Below are positions 25,227-37,046 of a stretch of DNA of 64,000 bases, one piece after another (the first letter of the stretch is position 1; the number at the start of each line of letters is the position of its first letter). Both the position numbers and the translations under genes were made by a program. The DNA comes from Tetrahymena thermophila SB210 (lineage: Eukaryota > Ciliophora > Oligohymenophorea > Hymenostomatida > Tetrahymenidae), in NCBI RefSeq assembly GCF_000189635.1, contig NW_002476086.1:1-64000 (forward strand). Reading direction: 5' to 3'. Below the pieces are notes generated by a model. That model did no database searches. It saw only the letters and a list, made by a program, of their open reading frames with translations, and was not told the origin of the DNA.

Positions 25227-25894
25227 TTTATCAATAAAAATTTGAAATCTACTCACAAATTATTTTTAATAATATTTTGGTTAGTATTTATAAAAATTAA
25301 TTAATTGTAAAATGAACGCAACTTTATTAACCAAAATAGTAATTTTTTAATTCATAAATGATATTTGAAAATAAATGAAAATGAGATAAGTGCATCACAG
25401 AATTAAACAAATTCGATCTTTCATATGAATTAAAGTGGAAAACAAATTATTATAATTTATTTTAATTATATTTTTAAATTGAAAAAGTAATAAGTTTAGA
25501 ATATTTTATAAAAAAGTATTGTGGCAAATAAATATTACTAATTTAGTTGTTAATTATTTTTAATTTTTAAATTAAATTTTAAATTAGCAATTAGAAAGAT
25601 TTAATTTTTGAAAAGATATAGATAGATAGACAACTAATCATTTTTGAGTAGAATAGAATTGGAGCCAAAATGATTGGAATTCAATAAAAAATTGATTGAA
25701 ATATCATTTAGTGAATTTATGAATTAGCTATATATTGGTGTAAAAAAAAAAAAATAAGTAAAAAAACACATAAATTTTTTACAGGATAATAATTGAACAG
25801 AATTAAATATTAATTTTTAGTTAAAATTTGATTAAAATATTGAATTAATTCATACAAACTAAATCATAGATTCATTATTTTATAAAAATAATAA
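25227..25894. promoter_or_regulatory. Divergent intergenic region (receptor-like / SNM1)
   Basis: About 670 bases between two start codons on opposite strands, so it must hold both promoters. No defined motif was recognised; the sequence is A/T-rich with a poly-A run near 25743. Confidence 0.5.
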
Positions 25895-28461
25895 ATGGTA
25901 CTTATTAGCTTTACTAACATAGTTGTGGACGAGTTTTCTTATGGTAAAAGACACCCATTAAAAAAATATATTTATTTTTTAACTCATATGCATTCAGGTA
26001 ATTTTATTATTTATTATATAAATATAAATGAACTCATTTGTAAATTCATATAAAGATCATTATTAAGGTATAACACCTAATTGGAATTTTGGTACAATTT
26101 ATTGCTCAGAAGTGACAAAAAAATTACTACTTAACAAGTTTCCATAATTACAAGATGTCGTAAGGATTCATTAGAGTTTAGGATGCATTTATTTATTAAT
26201 TTTACTTATTTGCTTATTACATTAGAGAGAGTTGGAAATGAACAAATAGTAGAAGATTTGCTTAAATTAAGAAAATAAAATTGAAATTAATGTCTACTTG
26301 TTTGATGCAAATCATTGTCCTGGTAACATAATAATTTATTTTAACTATAATTGTGAATTTTTATATGAAAGTTAATTAAAATTAATAATATTAAATATTT
26401 AAATAAACTAAAGGATCAGTCATGTTCATGTTTGAAGGATATTTTGGAAGAATTCTTCATACTGGTGATATGAGATTTAATGAGAATTTAATATATAATA
26501 ATCCAATATTGTATCCTATTGAAAAACGTAATTCTGAACTTAAGAAAATATCATTATAAATAGACGAATGTATATTTGATAACACTTATTGTGATCCTAT
26601 CTTTAAATTTCCCAAGAGAGAAAAGGCATGCTAAATGCTAACAGAAATTATAGATAAACATAAAAATATCCCTAATGTTAGAATTCTAATTTGTGTTGAC
26701 TCTTTAGGTAAAGAAGAACTTCTTGTTTTTCTCTCTAAACACTATGAAACTCTTATTGTGGTAAATGAGTAGCGTTATTAAAGCATACTTTGTATGGATA
26801 TCCCATACTAACTCTTCACCACAAATAGGGATCAGGGTTGGATTGAAGTTATAAGGAAAAACGAAAAATAAGAAAGAATGGAATCAAAAAATGAATATTG
26901 TGTTAGCATTACTTGCACAGGTTGGGCTAATATACAAGGATACATAACTAAAGATGATAGAAATTATGTAAAATTTAATTATTTGTTATTTATTTAAAGC
27001 TTAATTTGAGCTTTTTAGAGACCATAAGATTTTCCTCTAAAATAAAATTAAATAAAATTCATTTTAATTAATTTAATTATTTAATTTAAATAGCTACTAC
27101 CTTATAGTTTGCACAGCAATTTTGAAGAGCTAGAGCTGTTTATTAGAAGTATATACCCTAGTGTTTTGAATACAGTAGTTAGAAATTAGGCAAAGGGGGA
27201 AAAAATTAATAATATTACTTAATTTTCAGCTTATATGGTGACGTTGATGAATTTAAAATAGCGTGGAGTCGAGTTTTTCTAAAAAAATTATATAGATTTT
27301 AGCACAATATCTAAAAACTATTAGAATTTAATGTTAAATTAAGAAAATGTTTCAAAAATTAATAAAGCATTAGGTCTTGAGCTAAGTGAAAAAGATAAAC
27401 TCGTAGAAGATACCATTGATTTTTAATCTAAACACTCATAAATTTTTAAAAATAAAAAAAGACTGAAAAAGGGAGCTCAACTTGCAGATCCTACTGAAAA
27501 TAATTCAATTTGCATTGATAAATTTATTGAAATTAAAAAAAGTATAGAATTAATAAAGGAAATGAAGGCAAAATCAAAAGAGAGTTCAGCAAAAAGTTCT
27601 CTTAAAAAGAATTCAGTGAAAAGAAAATAAAATTTTGAGAGCGAAAATGAATAAGATTATGATCAAAATCATGAGAATGATGAGTTTGATGAGAGTTTTA
27701 AAAACTAAGGTGATGATCATAATTTCTTGAGTGAAAAATAAATTAGTCAGTAAAAACAAGATGATGAGGATAATAGAAGCATTTCTTCAAAAATAAATCA
27801 AATTAATTAAAAGCTGACAGATCATTTAAATAAACAGAAATTCCAAACAGAGTAGTAGTATGAAAAAGATGGGGAAGGTGATGATGAACAAGAAGAAGGA
27901 TATGAAGAAAATAATAATTTAATAAACTAAAAACTTAAAAAAGCTACTACTTATCAAAGATTTAGCTCAGAAATAGCTTTTAATTCAACCTAATCCAAAA
28001 GTCCTCCTTCAGAAAAATGTGAAGACGTTTTAGATAAATTTATGCTTAAAAAGATAGTAAAAGCAAATACAATAAATTAACAAAACTAAAATTCTTTAAA
28101 AAATACTTCTAATAATGAGTATAGTAACACATAGGCAAGTTAATCAAGTAATGGGATAGCGAAAAAAAAATAAATTAAAATTAAAATTTCTAAGAAAATT
28201 AGTATGGATAAATTTGATAATAGTAACAATAATAATAATAATAATAATGATAATAATAGCAATGACTAAGAAGAAGTTTTAGAATAAAAAAATTTCTAAA
28301 AAATTATTGAGTAAAAAGAAGATACTACAAATACTTATCTTTAAGAAAAATAAAATGAAGAAAATGTTTCTTCAAGATCGTCAGAAATAAATAAGGAAAT
28401 ACCTGTCTTTAGAAATTCTTCATTAAATAAAATATTTAATTAATTTCTTAATAAATAATGA
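25895..28461 (+). CDS. SNM1/Artemis-type metallo-beta-lactamase (beta-CASP) DNA nuclease
   Basis: Five exons (25895-25997, 26056-26159, 26226-26322, 26414-26967, 27094-28461) give about 741 residues. The zinc motif HMHSDH is at 31-36 with its Asp codon split by intron 1. Next come DANHCPGSVMFMF, LHTGDMRF, the beta-CASP motif FDNTYCDP and the late LPYSLHSNFEEL, all diagnostic of the SNM1/Pso2/Artemis group. These 5'-exonucleases act in interstrand-crosslink repair and end processing in the nucleus. The last 380 residues are Lys/Glu/Asn/Gln-rich and unstructured, with an Asn run, and have no recognised domain. Intron 2 (66 bases) is a multiple of three with no in-frame TGA, so the exon 2/3 joint is uncertain: skipping it would add 22 residues. 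Confidence 0.92.
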
Positions 28462-29685
28462 AAATGAAGAATCATAAATTAGCATTAAAATGATCTTTAC
28501 TTTATATAATTAATTATATTTATTTAAAAAAAGAAAAATTTCAATCCTTAAAAAACATTATTTGATAATATTTACTTTAGTTTCAATATAACTCTTTAAT
28601 GTAAATTAACAATATCCTAATATATTTATTCTTAATACTATCTAGTTTATTTATCTGAATTTTTATTTTTAAAAACATTGTTTTGTTTAAAAATGTTATG
28701 ATCAAGAAATTAAATAGCGAATATTTTATAAAAATAATTTAAATTAACTTTTTGCTTACTGATTTTAATTAAATGTATAAAAGTTAATCAACAAAGAGTT
28801 TGTTTTGAAAGATTTTAGCTATTAAAAGTGAATTATTTTATTTGAGATTCTAATTAATTTAATAGAAAATTTATGTGTAAATTAATTGTACTAAATTAAA
28901 TCAACTTTTAGAAATTAAATTTTAAATGAAATATTTATAAAATATTTATGAAAATCAAGATTTTTATTTAGATTAATTAAATTAAATCATAATAAAAAAT
29001 AAAATGTAAAAAATAGTAATTGATTGTCAACAAACTGATTTTTTTAAAATTAAAAATATTATATTTAAATAATAAGTAAAAATTTTGCAATTTTTATCTA
29101 GTTAAAGATACATTTAATTTAAGGTAGAGGAAAAGTACTTGCTTGCTTGGTAATATAATTTCTCTGCTTATATTATGAAAAATGTAGGAATATTTCAATA
29201 ATTATCCTAATTTTTATAAAAAAGAAATTCTAAATTAATTATTTTCATCAAATGTTTGTTATTTGTTTGCTTTTAAACCAAGTTTGATTTTTCAGAAAGT
29301 TAAATAAATGAATTAATTTGGTGTTGTGATAATATTTATGAATGAATCAAATTGCATTAGATAGTTCTGTTAAAGAAATAAATAGATTTCATATTCTGCT
29401 ATCTATTTAATTTGTAAAAAGTATACTTATATAATATATTTAAGTTTTTTTTAAGAAGAGCAATTAATCACTATTTTACTAACACCAATAAAAAAGAGCA
29501 AAATTTTACACAATTTACTATCCTATTAAAGTTTATCAAGTATAGAAGAAGCAAAATTAAGATTTATTGTAGCTTGAATTAAATTTATAAGAGCATCATT
29601 TTAGCAAATCTGCAGTGAAAGTAGATAAGTAGATCTCACTTATAGAGGCAGCAAGAAAAGGTTAAACAAGCTATCTTGAAGTCAG
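28462..29685. other. Intergenic AT-rich spacer upstream of kinase
   Basis: About 1.2 kb. The last 150 bases are GC-richer and probably 5' untranslated sequence; an in-frame TGA shortly before the kinase ATG supports the chosen start. No other feature was recognised. Confidence 0.55.
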
Positions 29686-32600
29686 ATGGAAAATTATCAA
29701 ATTGTAAAAAAGATATACTCAACTAATACAGAAGATAGAGTTGTGCTATTAGTTGAGAGAGATAGTAAAGTAATTTGAGCTTAGTTTTATATATAATAAA
29801 AATAAAAATAAAATATAATTGCTTTGAAACCATATATTGACTTCACCTTATTTTTTCAACCCTATAATTTTTACATTATTATTGTGCCTTCTTTCAAATT
29901 AATTGACTCAGCTTATATTTCAAATAAATCAAGTAATATGCGATGAAAAGACTCAACTTAGATGAAGACAATTAGAAATAACAGGTTATATTTAATGAAG
30001 TGAAAGTTTTAGAGAATTTAGTTCACCCAAATATCATAAAATATTATGAGACTTTTCAGTATGAGTAGAAGCTCTGTATAGTTATGGAGTACGCTGAAGG
30101 AGGTAGGGTTAAAAAATTCATAATATTTGATTTACAAATTATAAAAAATTTTGTTCAATTTTAGAAAGATGCAAGCAAACCCTTCTTTTACTCAAATAAA
30201 AATAGAAAAAGGAGAGATTGTTTGTTAAAGAATCTAATATTAGGAAATCATTTTCTTTAATTGTTATATTAGCTTACATTTAGCCATATTTATGTTATTA
30301 TAAAAGGCGATTTAAAGAAACAAGTTACTGAGAAATAGCATAAAAAGGAATTCTTTGATGAAAGTCAGGTATGCTAATTAAATTCATTCATTCATTAACT
30401 CATTCGCTTATTTACAATATCTCCTATTCATATTTATTGATTGAATTTGATTTTAGTAAACAACAATTAAATTAATAAAATTTTGAATTTCTTAATCTCT
30501 CTCTAAATTATTCAAAATTTCTATTCAAATTAGATTTGGAATATGTTCTCTCAGATTTGCCTTGCTGTCAAATATCTCCACGATAACAAAATTCTCCATC
30601 GCGATTTAAAAATTCTTAACGTCTTCATCTGCAATAATGGATTAGTACACTAATTTTTTATACTTAAAGGACTATATTAATATTAATTGTATGATTACTA
30701 CAAAATTTTTAAAATGTAAGAGCTGTTCTGCTCACCAATAAAATAATTTGGTATATTCAAAGCAAATAAAATAATCTACATAAGAAAACTGAGCCAGTAT
30801 TTTAGTTTGTAAAAATATGGTTTAAATCATAGAAGAAAAATAATAAATCGGATAAAATTCTCCTAAGCTTAAATAGATATAAAAATTGATAGAACAAAAG
30901 TTAATTTATTTTTTATAAAATCAGATAAAATTGGGTGATTTTGGTGTATCTAAATAGCTTGAAAATAAAGATATTCTTACCAGTACTCATGTCGGAACTG
31001 CTTATTATCTTTCTCCTGAATAATGTAATTAGCATTCATATAACCACAAAGTTGATATTTGGATGCTTGGATGTCTTCTTTATGAGCTATGTACTCTTGA
31101 TAAGCCATTCAAAAGCGATAATTTATTAGTAAATAAAATTATTTCTTGAAGAAATTATTTAGTTAGACCCAAATTATATTTTTAATTAGGGACTTATAAA
31201 ATAAATCACTCAAAACGACCCTGCTCCTATTTCTGATCATTACTCATCAACTATGGTTTAGCTGGTACAAGTTATGATGCAAAAAGAGCCTGATATGTAA
31301 CACTTTTGCATAAAATTTACTTGTATGTATAATATTATTCTTTTAATGTATTATAGGAGGCCAGACATAAATTAAATTATTTCTATTCAAGAAATTTAAA
31401 ACTAAGTAAAATATTTATTTTATTTTTTATGATACATTTATCACTCAGAATTATACGATTAAACAATTAGTTTAAAAAATTGAAAGAATAATATCCTGAA
31501 GTTTATAAGGATTATTAATTTCCTAATCCAAAAAAATACACAGGTTTTCTTAGAATAAAATAGAAGCCTACACTTTCTTTTATTCCAAATGAAAAGAAAA
31601 CTCTGTTTGTAATTGGAGAGAGAATAGAAAGTGGTTAATCCTAACCTCAATCTAATGAAGATGAATTAAGTAACTCAATAATATCATCTGATTCTAGCTT
31701 TTAATAATAAAATTAGCAGCAACCTAATTCAGCTTCTACTTCATCACCTGAAAAAATTCAACCAAAATCATTAACTTAAGATTCTACTTAATAGGCATAA
31801 AAAAATTACAATTTAAGTAGTCCGTAAATTTAATAAGAGGCTTAATCAAGTAAAAAATAATCTATAGACGGCTAGTTCATTAATAACAATTAGTCTGAAA
31901 GTATCAAGGAATAATCCCGCTCAGTTGAGTCGCAAATTTTCTAATAAAATTAAAAAAGTTAAAATGCAGGGACAATTATAAACTAAATGTAATTTTGTTA
32001 AGTTTAATAAGACCAAATTAATAACAACAGCTTCATGATTTAAATGTAATAAAACTAAAAACCCTTTATGACTCAAGAAGAAACATTTGGAATGAATAAA
32101 CCGATAGAAGATTATGTTTTATAATATCCTCATCATTAATAACAGTAATAAGTTATTTAAAATATGTAGTCTCCCTAATATTAAATGCCCTTTTAAAGCC
32201 ATCCGATAAATAAAAATAGTATTGGGAACCCTATTTATCGTTATGTTTAGCAACCAATCTAGCAATAATAAATGACAAATTTTTAATTTTAATAGCAGCA
32301 CACTCCTTCCTATTCTACATAAAATTAATACTACGACTTTTTTATAGGAAATGCTACATCAAGTACTCAAAGTGAAAATGTTTCTCCTATAAATAATAAC
32401 AATAACAACCATCCTATTCTCTCTCAATAAATGTCTTTATAGCATAATCATCTATCTTAAAGTCAATTCGGATACTAATCTGGGTATGTAGCGAGTGGAA
32501 CAAATTCGAATAATAGTTCTATGGTTATGGATTTAAGATCACCTAATACTTAAAATTCAATGCCTTAACAAATAATGTCTGAAATGAGCTCTCCAATTAA

Positions 32601-33537
32601 CATGCCTTTCTCTCCTATGAACTAATATGAGCATATGCCTAATCACTACTAATAACCTTATCCACCATACTCTCAAAACAATAATTCAATACAACAGTTT
32701 ACTCCAAATAATCAATAACAGCTAAAAAAATAACCTATGAAAATACCTAGATATAAGCCTCCTATTGTAATCGACACAACTTATGGAGGAAACTTTTCAT
32801 AAAAAAAATCTACTCCTAATTCTGATATTCAAGGACGAGAAAGCGGATTGGGTAGTGGTAGAAGTGGACACAGTGCTCAAAGTTCTTAGCAAAATTCTTC
32901 ATTGTCTAGCATCATGATGATGATGATGATGGATGGTGAAAACAACAATAACTAAGGATAGTCAACTTCTATGTATGGAAGTAGTTATAATAATAGCGGT
33001 TCAAGCAATACAACAAGTAACTAGTCATCCACAAAAAATAACTCCACTAAAAACTAACATTGTTAAAATATATCTCAACAATAATAATATGCACACAGCC
33101 TACCTACTACCAAAGTGAAACCAAAATACTTCAACTTCCCACAATCTCCAAATAGGACAATTCTTGTATCTGATTATCTCAAATAAAAATTAGGAGAAGA
33201 GAAATTTCTTAAAATGAAAAGTATTTTAGATAATTCTTCCAACCCATAAGAATTACTTGAAAATAATCCTTAAGTGATCGCAATTATAGGAGAAGAAAAC
33301 ATGGAACTTGCAAAAGTGTTTAGATATTTAATTAATTCCCAAAGAACTCCTTCAGGAAGTAACCACCTTCGTCACAAATCTTTTTAAGGTTTTGAAAATC
33401 CTTTTCCTAATTCAGACCAAATAAACAAAATATAAAATATAAATATATCATAATCTCTTCTTCTATCACAAAACATGCAGTAATAGCAACCATAATAAAC
33501 ATAAAACCCTTCTCATAATTAAAACGTAGCCATCTGA
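29686..33537 (+). CDS. NEK-like protein kinase with degenerate glycine loop and long Gln/Asn-rich tail
   Basis: Eight exons (29686-29769, 29934-30102, 30307-30368, 30534-30644, 30925-31128, 31190-31296, 31357-31405, 31471-33537) give 950 residues. The kinase domain spans about 1-265: YAMK with Lys33, [20 protein letters not shown] at 127-134, LGDFGVSK with Asp147, [17 protein letters not shown] and MRPDI. The C-helix region and EGGDL/HRDLK context fit the NIMA-related family, which ciliates have in large numbers and which regulates cilia and cell cycle. Oddly, the ATP loop reads [15 protein letters not shown] with no glycine. The 690-residue tail, one exon, is Gln/Asn/Ser/Pro-rich with a six-Met run. 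The first exon could be mis-modelled, but it joins in frame at consensus sites. Confidence 0.85.
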
Positions 33538-34349
33538 AAAGAATTATTTTAATAAATTGAAATAATTTAAAAACAAATAAACAAAAAATAAATAACCTAA
33601 AAATAAAAATAAAAGAAATATTTAAAATTTAGAGTATGAATTTATTAAGAAATTTTAAGAAAATGGAAATTAAAATAATAACAAGTAAGTAATTAATAAA
33701 AATTTAATGAATTTAAAGTATTCAAATAATTTAATAAGTAAATAATTTTATCAATAATAATTATGATAAAAAAAAAATCCATCTAATATTTTATCTTTTA
33801 AAATAAATAAATAAATATTTATATTCCTTTCGTAAGATATATATTAAAAACTAACTAAAATCATAAAAACTATTTGTTTTTCAAAATTTTTATGATTTCT
33901 TTATTGTTTAAATCATATTTTGAATGTAAATTAAACAATCTTAATAAAAATATTATATATTCTCAATACATATTAAGCTTTATATAGCTAATAAATCATA
34001 TTAAAACATATTACTTATCTTTTAAAAGTATTTGCTTGTTTAGTTGATATTGCCTATTTAAGTGTATGAGTATGCTTTGGTTTAAAAACACAGAAAAAAT
34101 TAATAAATTAATATTAAATAACTTTCATTTGGAATTTTTATATAAATATGAATGGAATATAGTATAATAAAATAAAGATTTTGAATAGTGTATTTAAACT
34201 TTAAATGAGGGAATACATGAATGAATTTTGTTCAATTTTAGTTTAAATAAAATACAAAAATAATATATATTTTTACAATAGTAGTTAAAAATTTATAATC
34301 TCTTGATTTATCAATTTTTATAAGAGTTACGTTTAATTTAGTTATTAAA
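33538..34349. other. Convergent intergenic region
   Basis: About 800 bases of A/T-rich sequence between the 3' ends of the kinase and eL14 genes. No feature was recognised. Confidence 0.6.
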
Positions 34350-35875
34350 TCACTTAGACTTAGCGCTGGTTCTAGCGAGCTTTATTTAAAATAAGAAAAT
34401 ATTTTTATTTGTTTCAGATTTATTTCATAATTAATTATTTACCTTCTTCTTAAGAACCATAACTCTGAATCTATCGAAATCACCGAGGTTAGCTCTCTTG
34501 GTCTTGATAGCTTACTTCTTAGCGAAGGAGGTTTCAGCGTACTTCTTGGTTAAGTCGAACTTAGCGATCTTCTTCCTATTTAAAAATATTAGTAATGTTT
34601 AGAAATTGTTAAGTAAGTATGTATTTATATTTTTTGAATTCTTTTATCACTCATCTTCAACACATTAATTGATATTTTAGAAAGTAGATTGATTTATTAA
34701 TAGATAGATTGGTTAATTAATAGATAGATTCATTTTGTATTTTTCTTTATTTTTTCATTCAAAAACTAAATTTTTTAGCTAGAATTTAACAAATTGCTTA
34801 ATTCAAACAATAAACGGTATCATTTATTTAAGATCTGGAAAAAACGCATTTATCATAAATGTTATCCTCATTCTCTCTACTTACTTTAATACTTAGCTTG
34901 AATTATTTATTTCCTTCTAACTAATAATAAATTAATTTGAAGATATTTGTTGCTAAATATTACTTACTAAGAAAGTAAAAGGTTTTAAATTTGAAAACAA
35001 AATTCAAGACTAGTTCATATTTCAAAATAAACTTATTGTTACGAAAATGCTTTTTATTCTTTTCCTATACTTTGCTTGAATTAAACTAAAACATAGATCA
35101 CTATTCAGTATTGCGTCTCATTTGATTATTATTTATACTTTTCAAAGCTAAGTATGCCTATTGTTAGACTTTTATGAAATTCTAATTTCAAATCCGTTTC
35201 TTGCTTAAGAGTTTTTTTAAATTACTCCAACTTATTTGTTAAATTCCCTTTTTATTACTATTTTGAATCTATTTACAGCAATTTTTCCTTTGCAAAACAA
35301 TTCACTCATGCTTCAAGCAATTAAATAGATTTCTACTTAGATTTGCTAATTGTAGATTAAAAATTAGCTTGATAATACCAAATTCAAATTTTCTGAGTGC
35401 ATTTGTAAAATAATCCATTTAATGTGTGAGATGATGATTTAGAGAATTTTGAGCTTTTTAAAAATATAGTAAAAAATATAAGAATATCTCTACTTCAATA
35501 AGACGGTTCTTTGGTTGAGTTCAACATTATCAATTTAGAACTTGGTAAGGTGGACTCTTCTGATGGGAATAACTTGTCTAACAATGTGTTCACCATCAAT
35601 AAGGATTCTGTTTTAGTTGATGATGTTAACGATAACAGCGAGTTTACCCTTATCAGCACCGTAGTTGATGTAAACGACTCTACCGACTTGAACGAATTTG
35701 TTGAAAACCTTTTTAATTTTAACAAAATAACTCATTAACATAGGAACAAAATAATGGGACATCTTTTTTTTTTGCTAAAAGATGGTCAATTCTAATGAAA
35801 GAAAAGCTGTCCATTTAGTATAAATGATCAGCGCTTCATCTTGACTTATAAAATATCAAATTAAGTAATTACCAT
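34350..35875 (-). CDS. RPL14: 60S ribosomal protein eL14
   Basis: Cytosolic large-subunit protein with an N-terminal KOW-type SH3 barrel. Matching motifs are KFVQVGRVVYINYG, GKLAVIVNIINQNRILIDG and ANLGDFDRFRVMVLKKK. Exons on the minus strand: 35875-35873 (ATG only), 35708-35494, 34575-34443, 34379-34350; 126 residues. I chose the distant start because it yields MVFNKFVQVGRV, matching the conserved eL14 N-terminus, and the ATG sits directly on a GTAATTAC donor while AAAAAG precedes GTTTTC. A start at 35735 reading through would instead add nine residues (MSYFVKIKK) not typical of eL14. The third intron (34380-34442) precedes a ten-codon last exon including TGA. The second, of 918 bases, is unusually long here. 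C-ending codons are common, as in highly expressed ciliate genes. Confidence 0.92.
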
Positions 35876-37046
35876 TTTAATTGTATTTGTAAGTCTTTTT
35901 TATTTTGTTTTTTCTTAATTTAACCTTGTGTTTTATTTATTATTGTTAATAAATTTCTTCCTTTAAATTTAGTTTAATGACTCTCCCTTGTATCTTTCTA
36001 TTAAAATTAATTGTCTTAAATTCAGCAAACATCTCTTTCTTTATTTTTATACATCCTTTTCCATTTCTTTTTATTATCTTTTTGACTGCTTTCATCCATC
36101 CCTAATTTTCTCATTTCTGCTACCTCCTTCATAGTTTCTTTGCTTGCCCGCAGCCTTTCCATTCTCTTCCTTTATTATTTCTTTCATCCATTTTGTATTA
36201 TTAATTAAAATCAAATTTAAGAGTATTTAAATTTCATACATCCATTTTCATAAATATTTGCTTTATATTCTTCATTTCAAATAACAAATCATTTTCTCCC
36301 ATTTTTCTTGGTATGCATATTTATTCATCTTTTTGTTCATTTTGTCAGAAATATTATAAAACTTAGAATTATTCAGCATTTAATAATTTAATGTTATATG
36401 TTAGATTTAAAGCTATTAATTATTACAAAAAATTTATTAATTTATAATAATTAATTAATAAACTAGAAAAGATTCATAACTTTTTTTACATTAATTAATC
36501 AATATATAAATTTCAAATTTATGACTAAAATTTAATATTTTAATTTTTTATAAATGTTTCTCCTTTGATCAGCAACCAGCTGAAGATGAAATTTTTATTC
36601 AATTGTTGTTATAAAATTTTTAAATTTATTGAAAAATAAAATGATATTTCTAAATTGTAAAAAAATAATGATAAATTTAATAATAAATATCATTAGATTT
36701 TCTTTTATATCTTAATAATTAAAATTTGAATAACTTTATTTTAATAATTAAATTAAGAAAAATTAAAAATAATTAATAGCTTAAAAATAGATAAAAATAC
36801 AAATTATTTTAATTTGATTTTACTTATTATTTTTAATATTTTTAATAAATAAACAATCATCTAAAAAATAATATTTTTTAATAAATAATGAAAGAAACAA
36901 AGTATTATTTGGATATAAAATAGTAAAGTGAGTATTAATTAATATATAATAACAAATATATACAACCAAACAAGATATTTAATTTAGTTTTTAATATAAT
37001 TTTAGACAACTTAATTTATGTCTTTTAATGTACTTTAATTATAGTT
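35876..37046. other. Intergenic region with purine/pyrimidine-skewed segment
   Basis: About 1.2 kb upstream of eL14. Minus-strand purine-rich DNA at about 36000-36350 can be read as a short two-exon frame (36302-36240 and 36169-36092, 46 residues), described under findings. Another GC-richer pocket at about 36565-36600 (+) reads FDQQPAEDEIFIQLLL inside a frame of about 30 codons. Neither is a firm gene. The remainder is A/T-rich. Confidence 0.5.

Noticed and set aside
35511-35738. Plus-strand 75-residue frame across eL14
   Set aside because: Antisense shadow of the ribosomal protein exon.
36565-36630. Short protein-like frame FDQQPAEDEIFIQLLL (+)
   Set aside because: Only about 30 codons between TGA codons, no start, no consensus splice context, no family match; perhaps chance or an old exon scrap.
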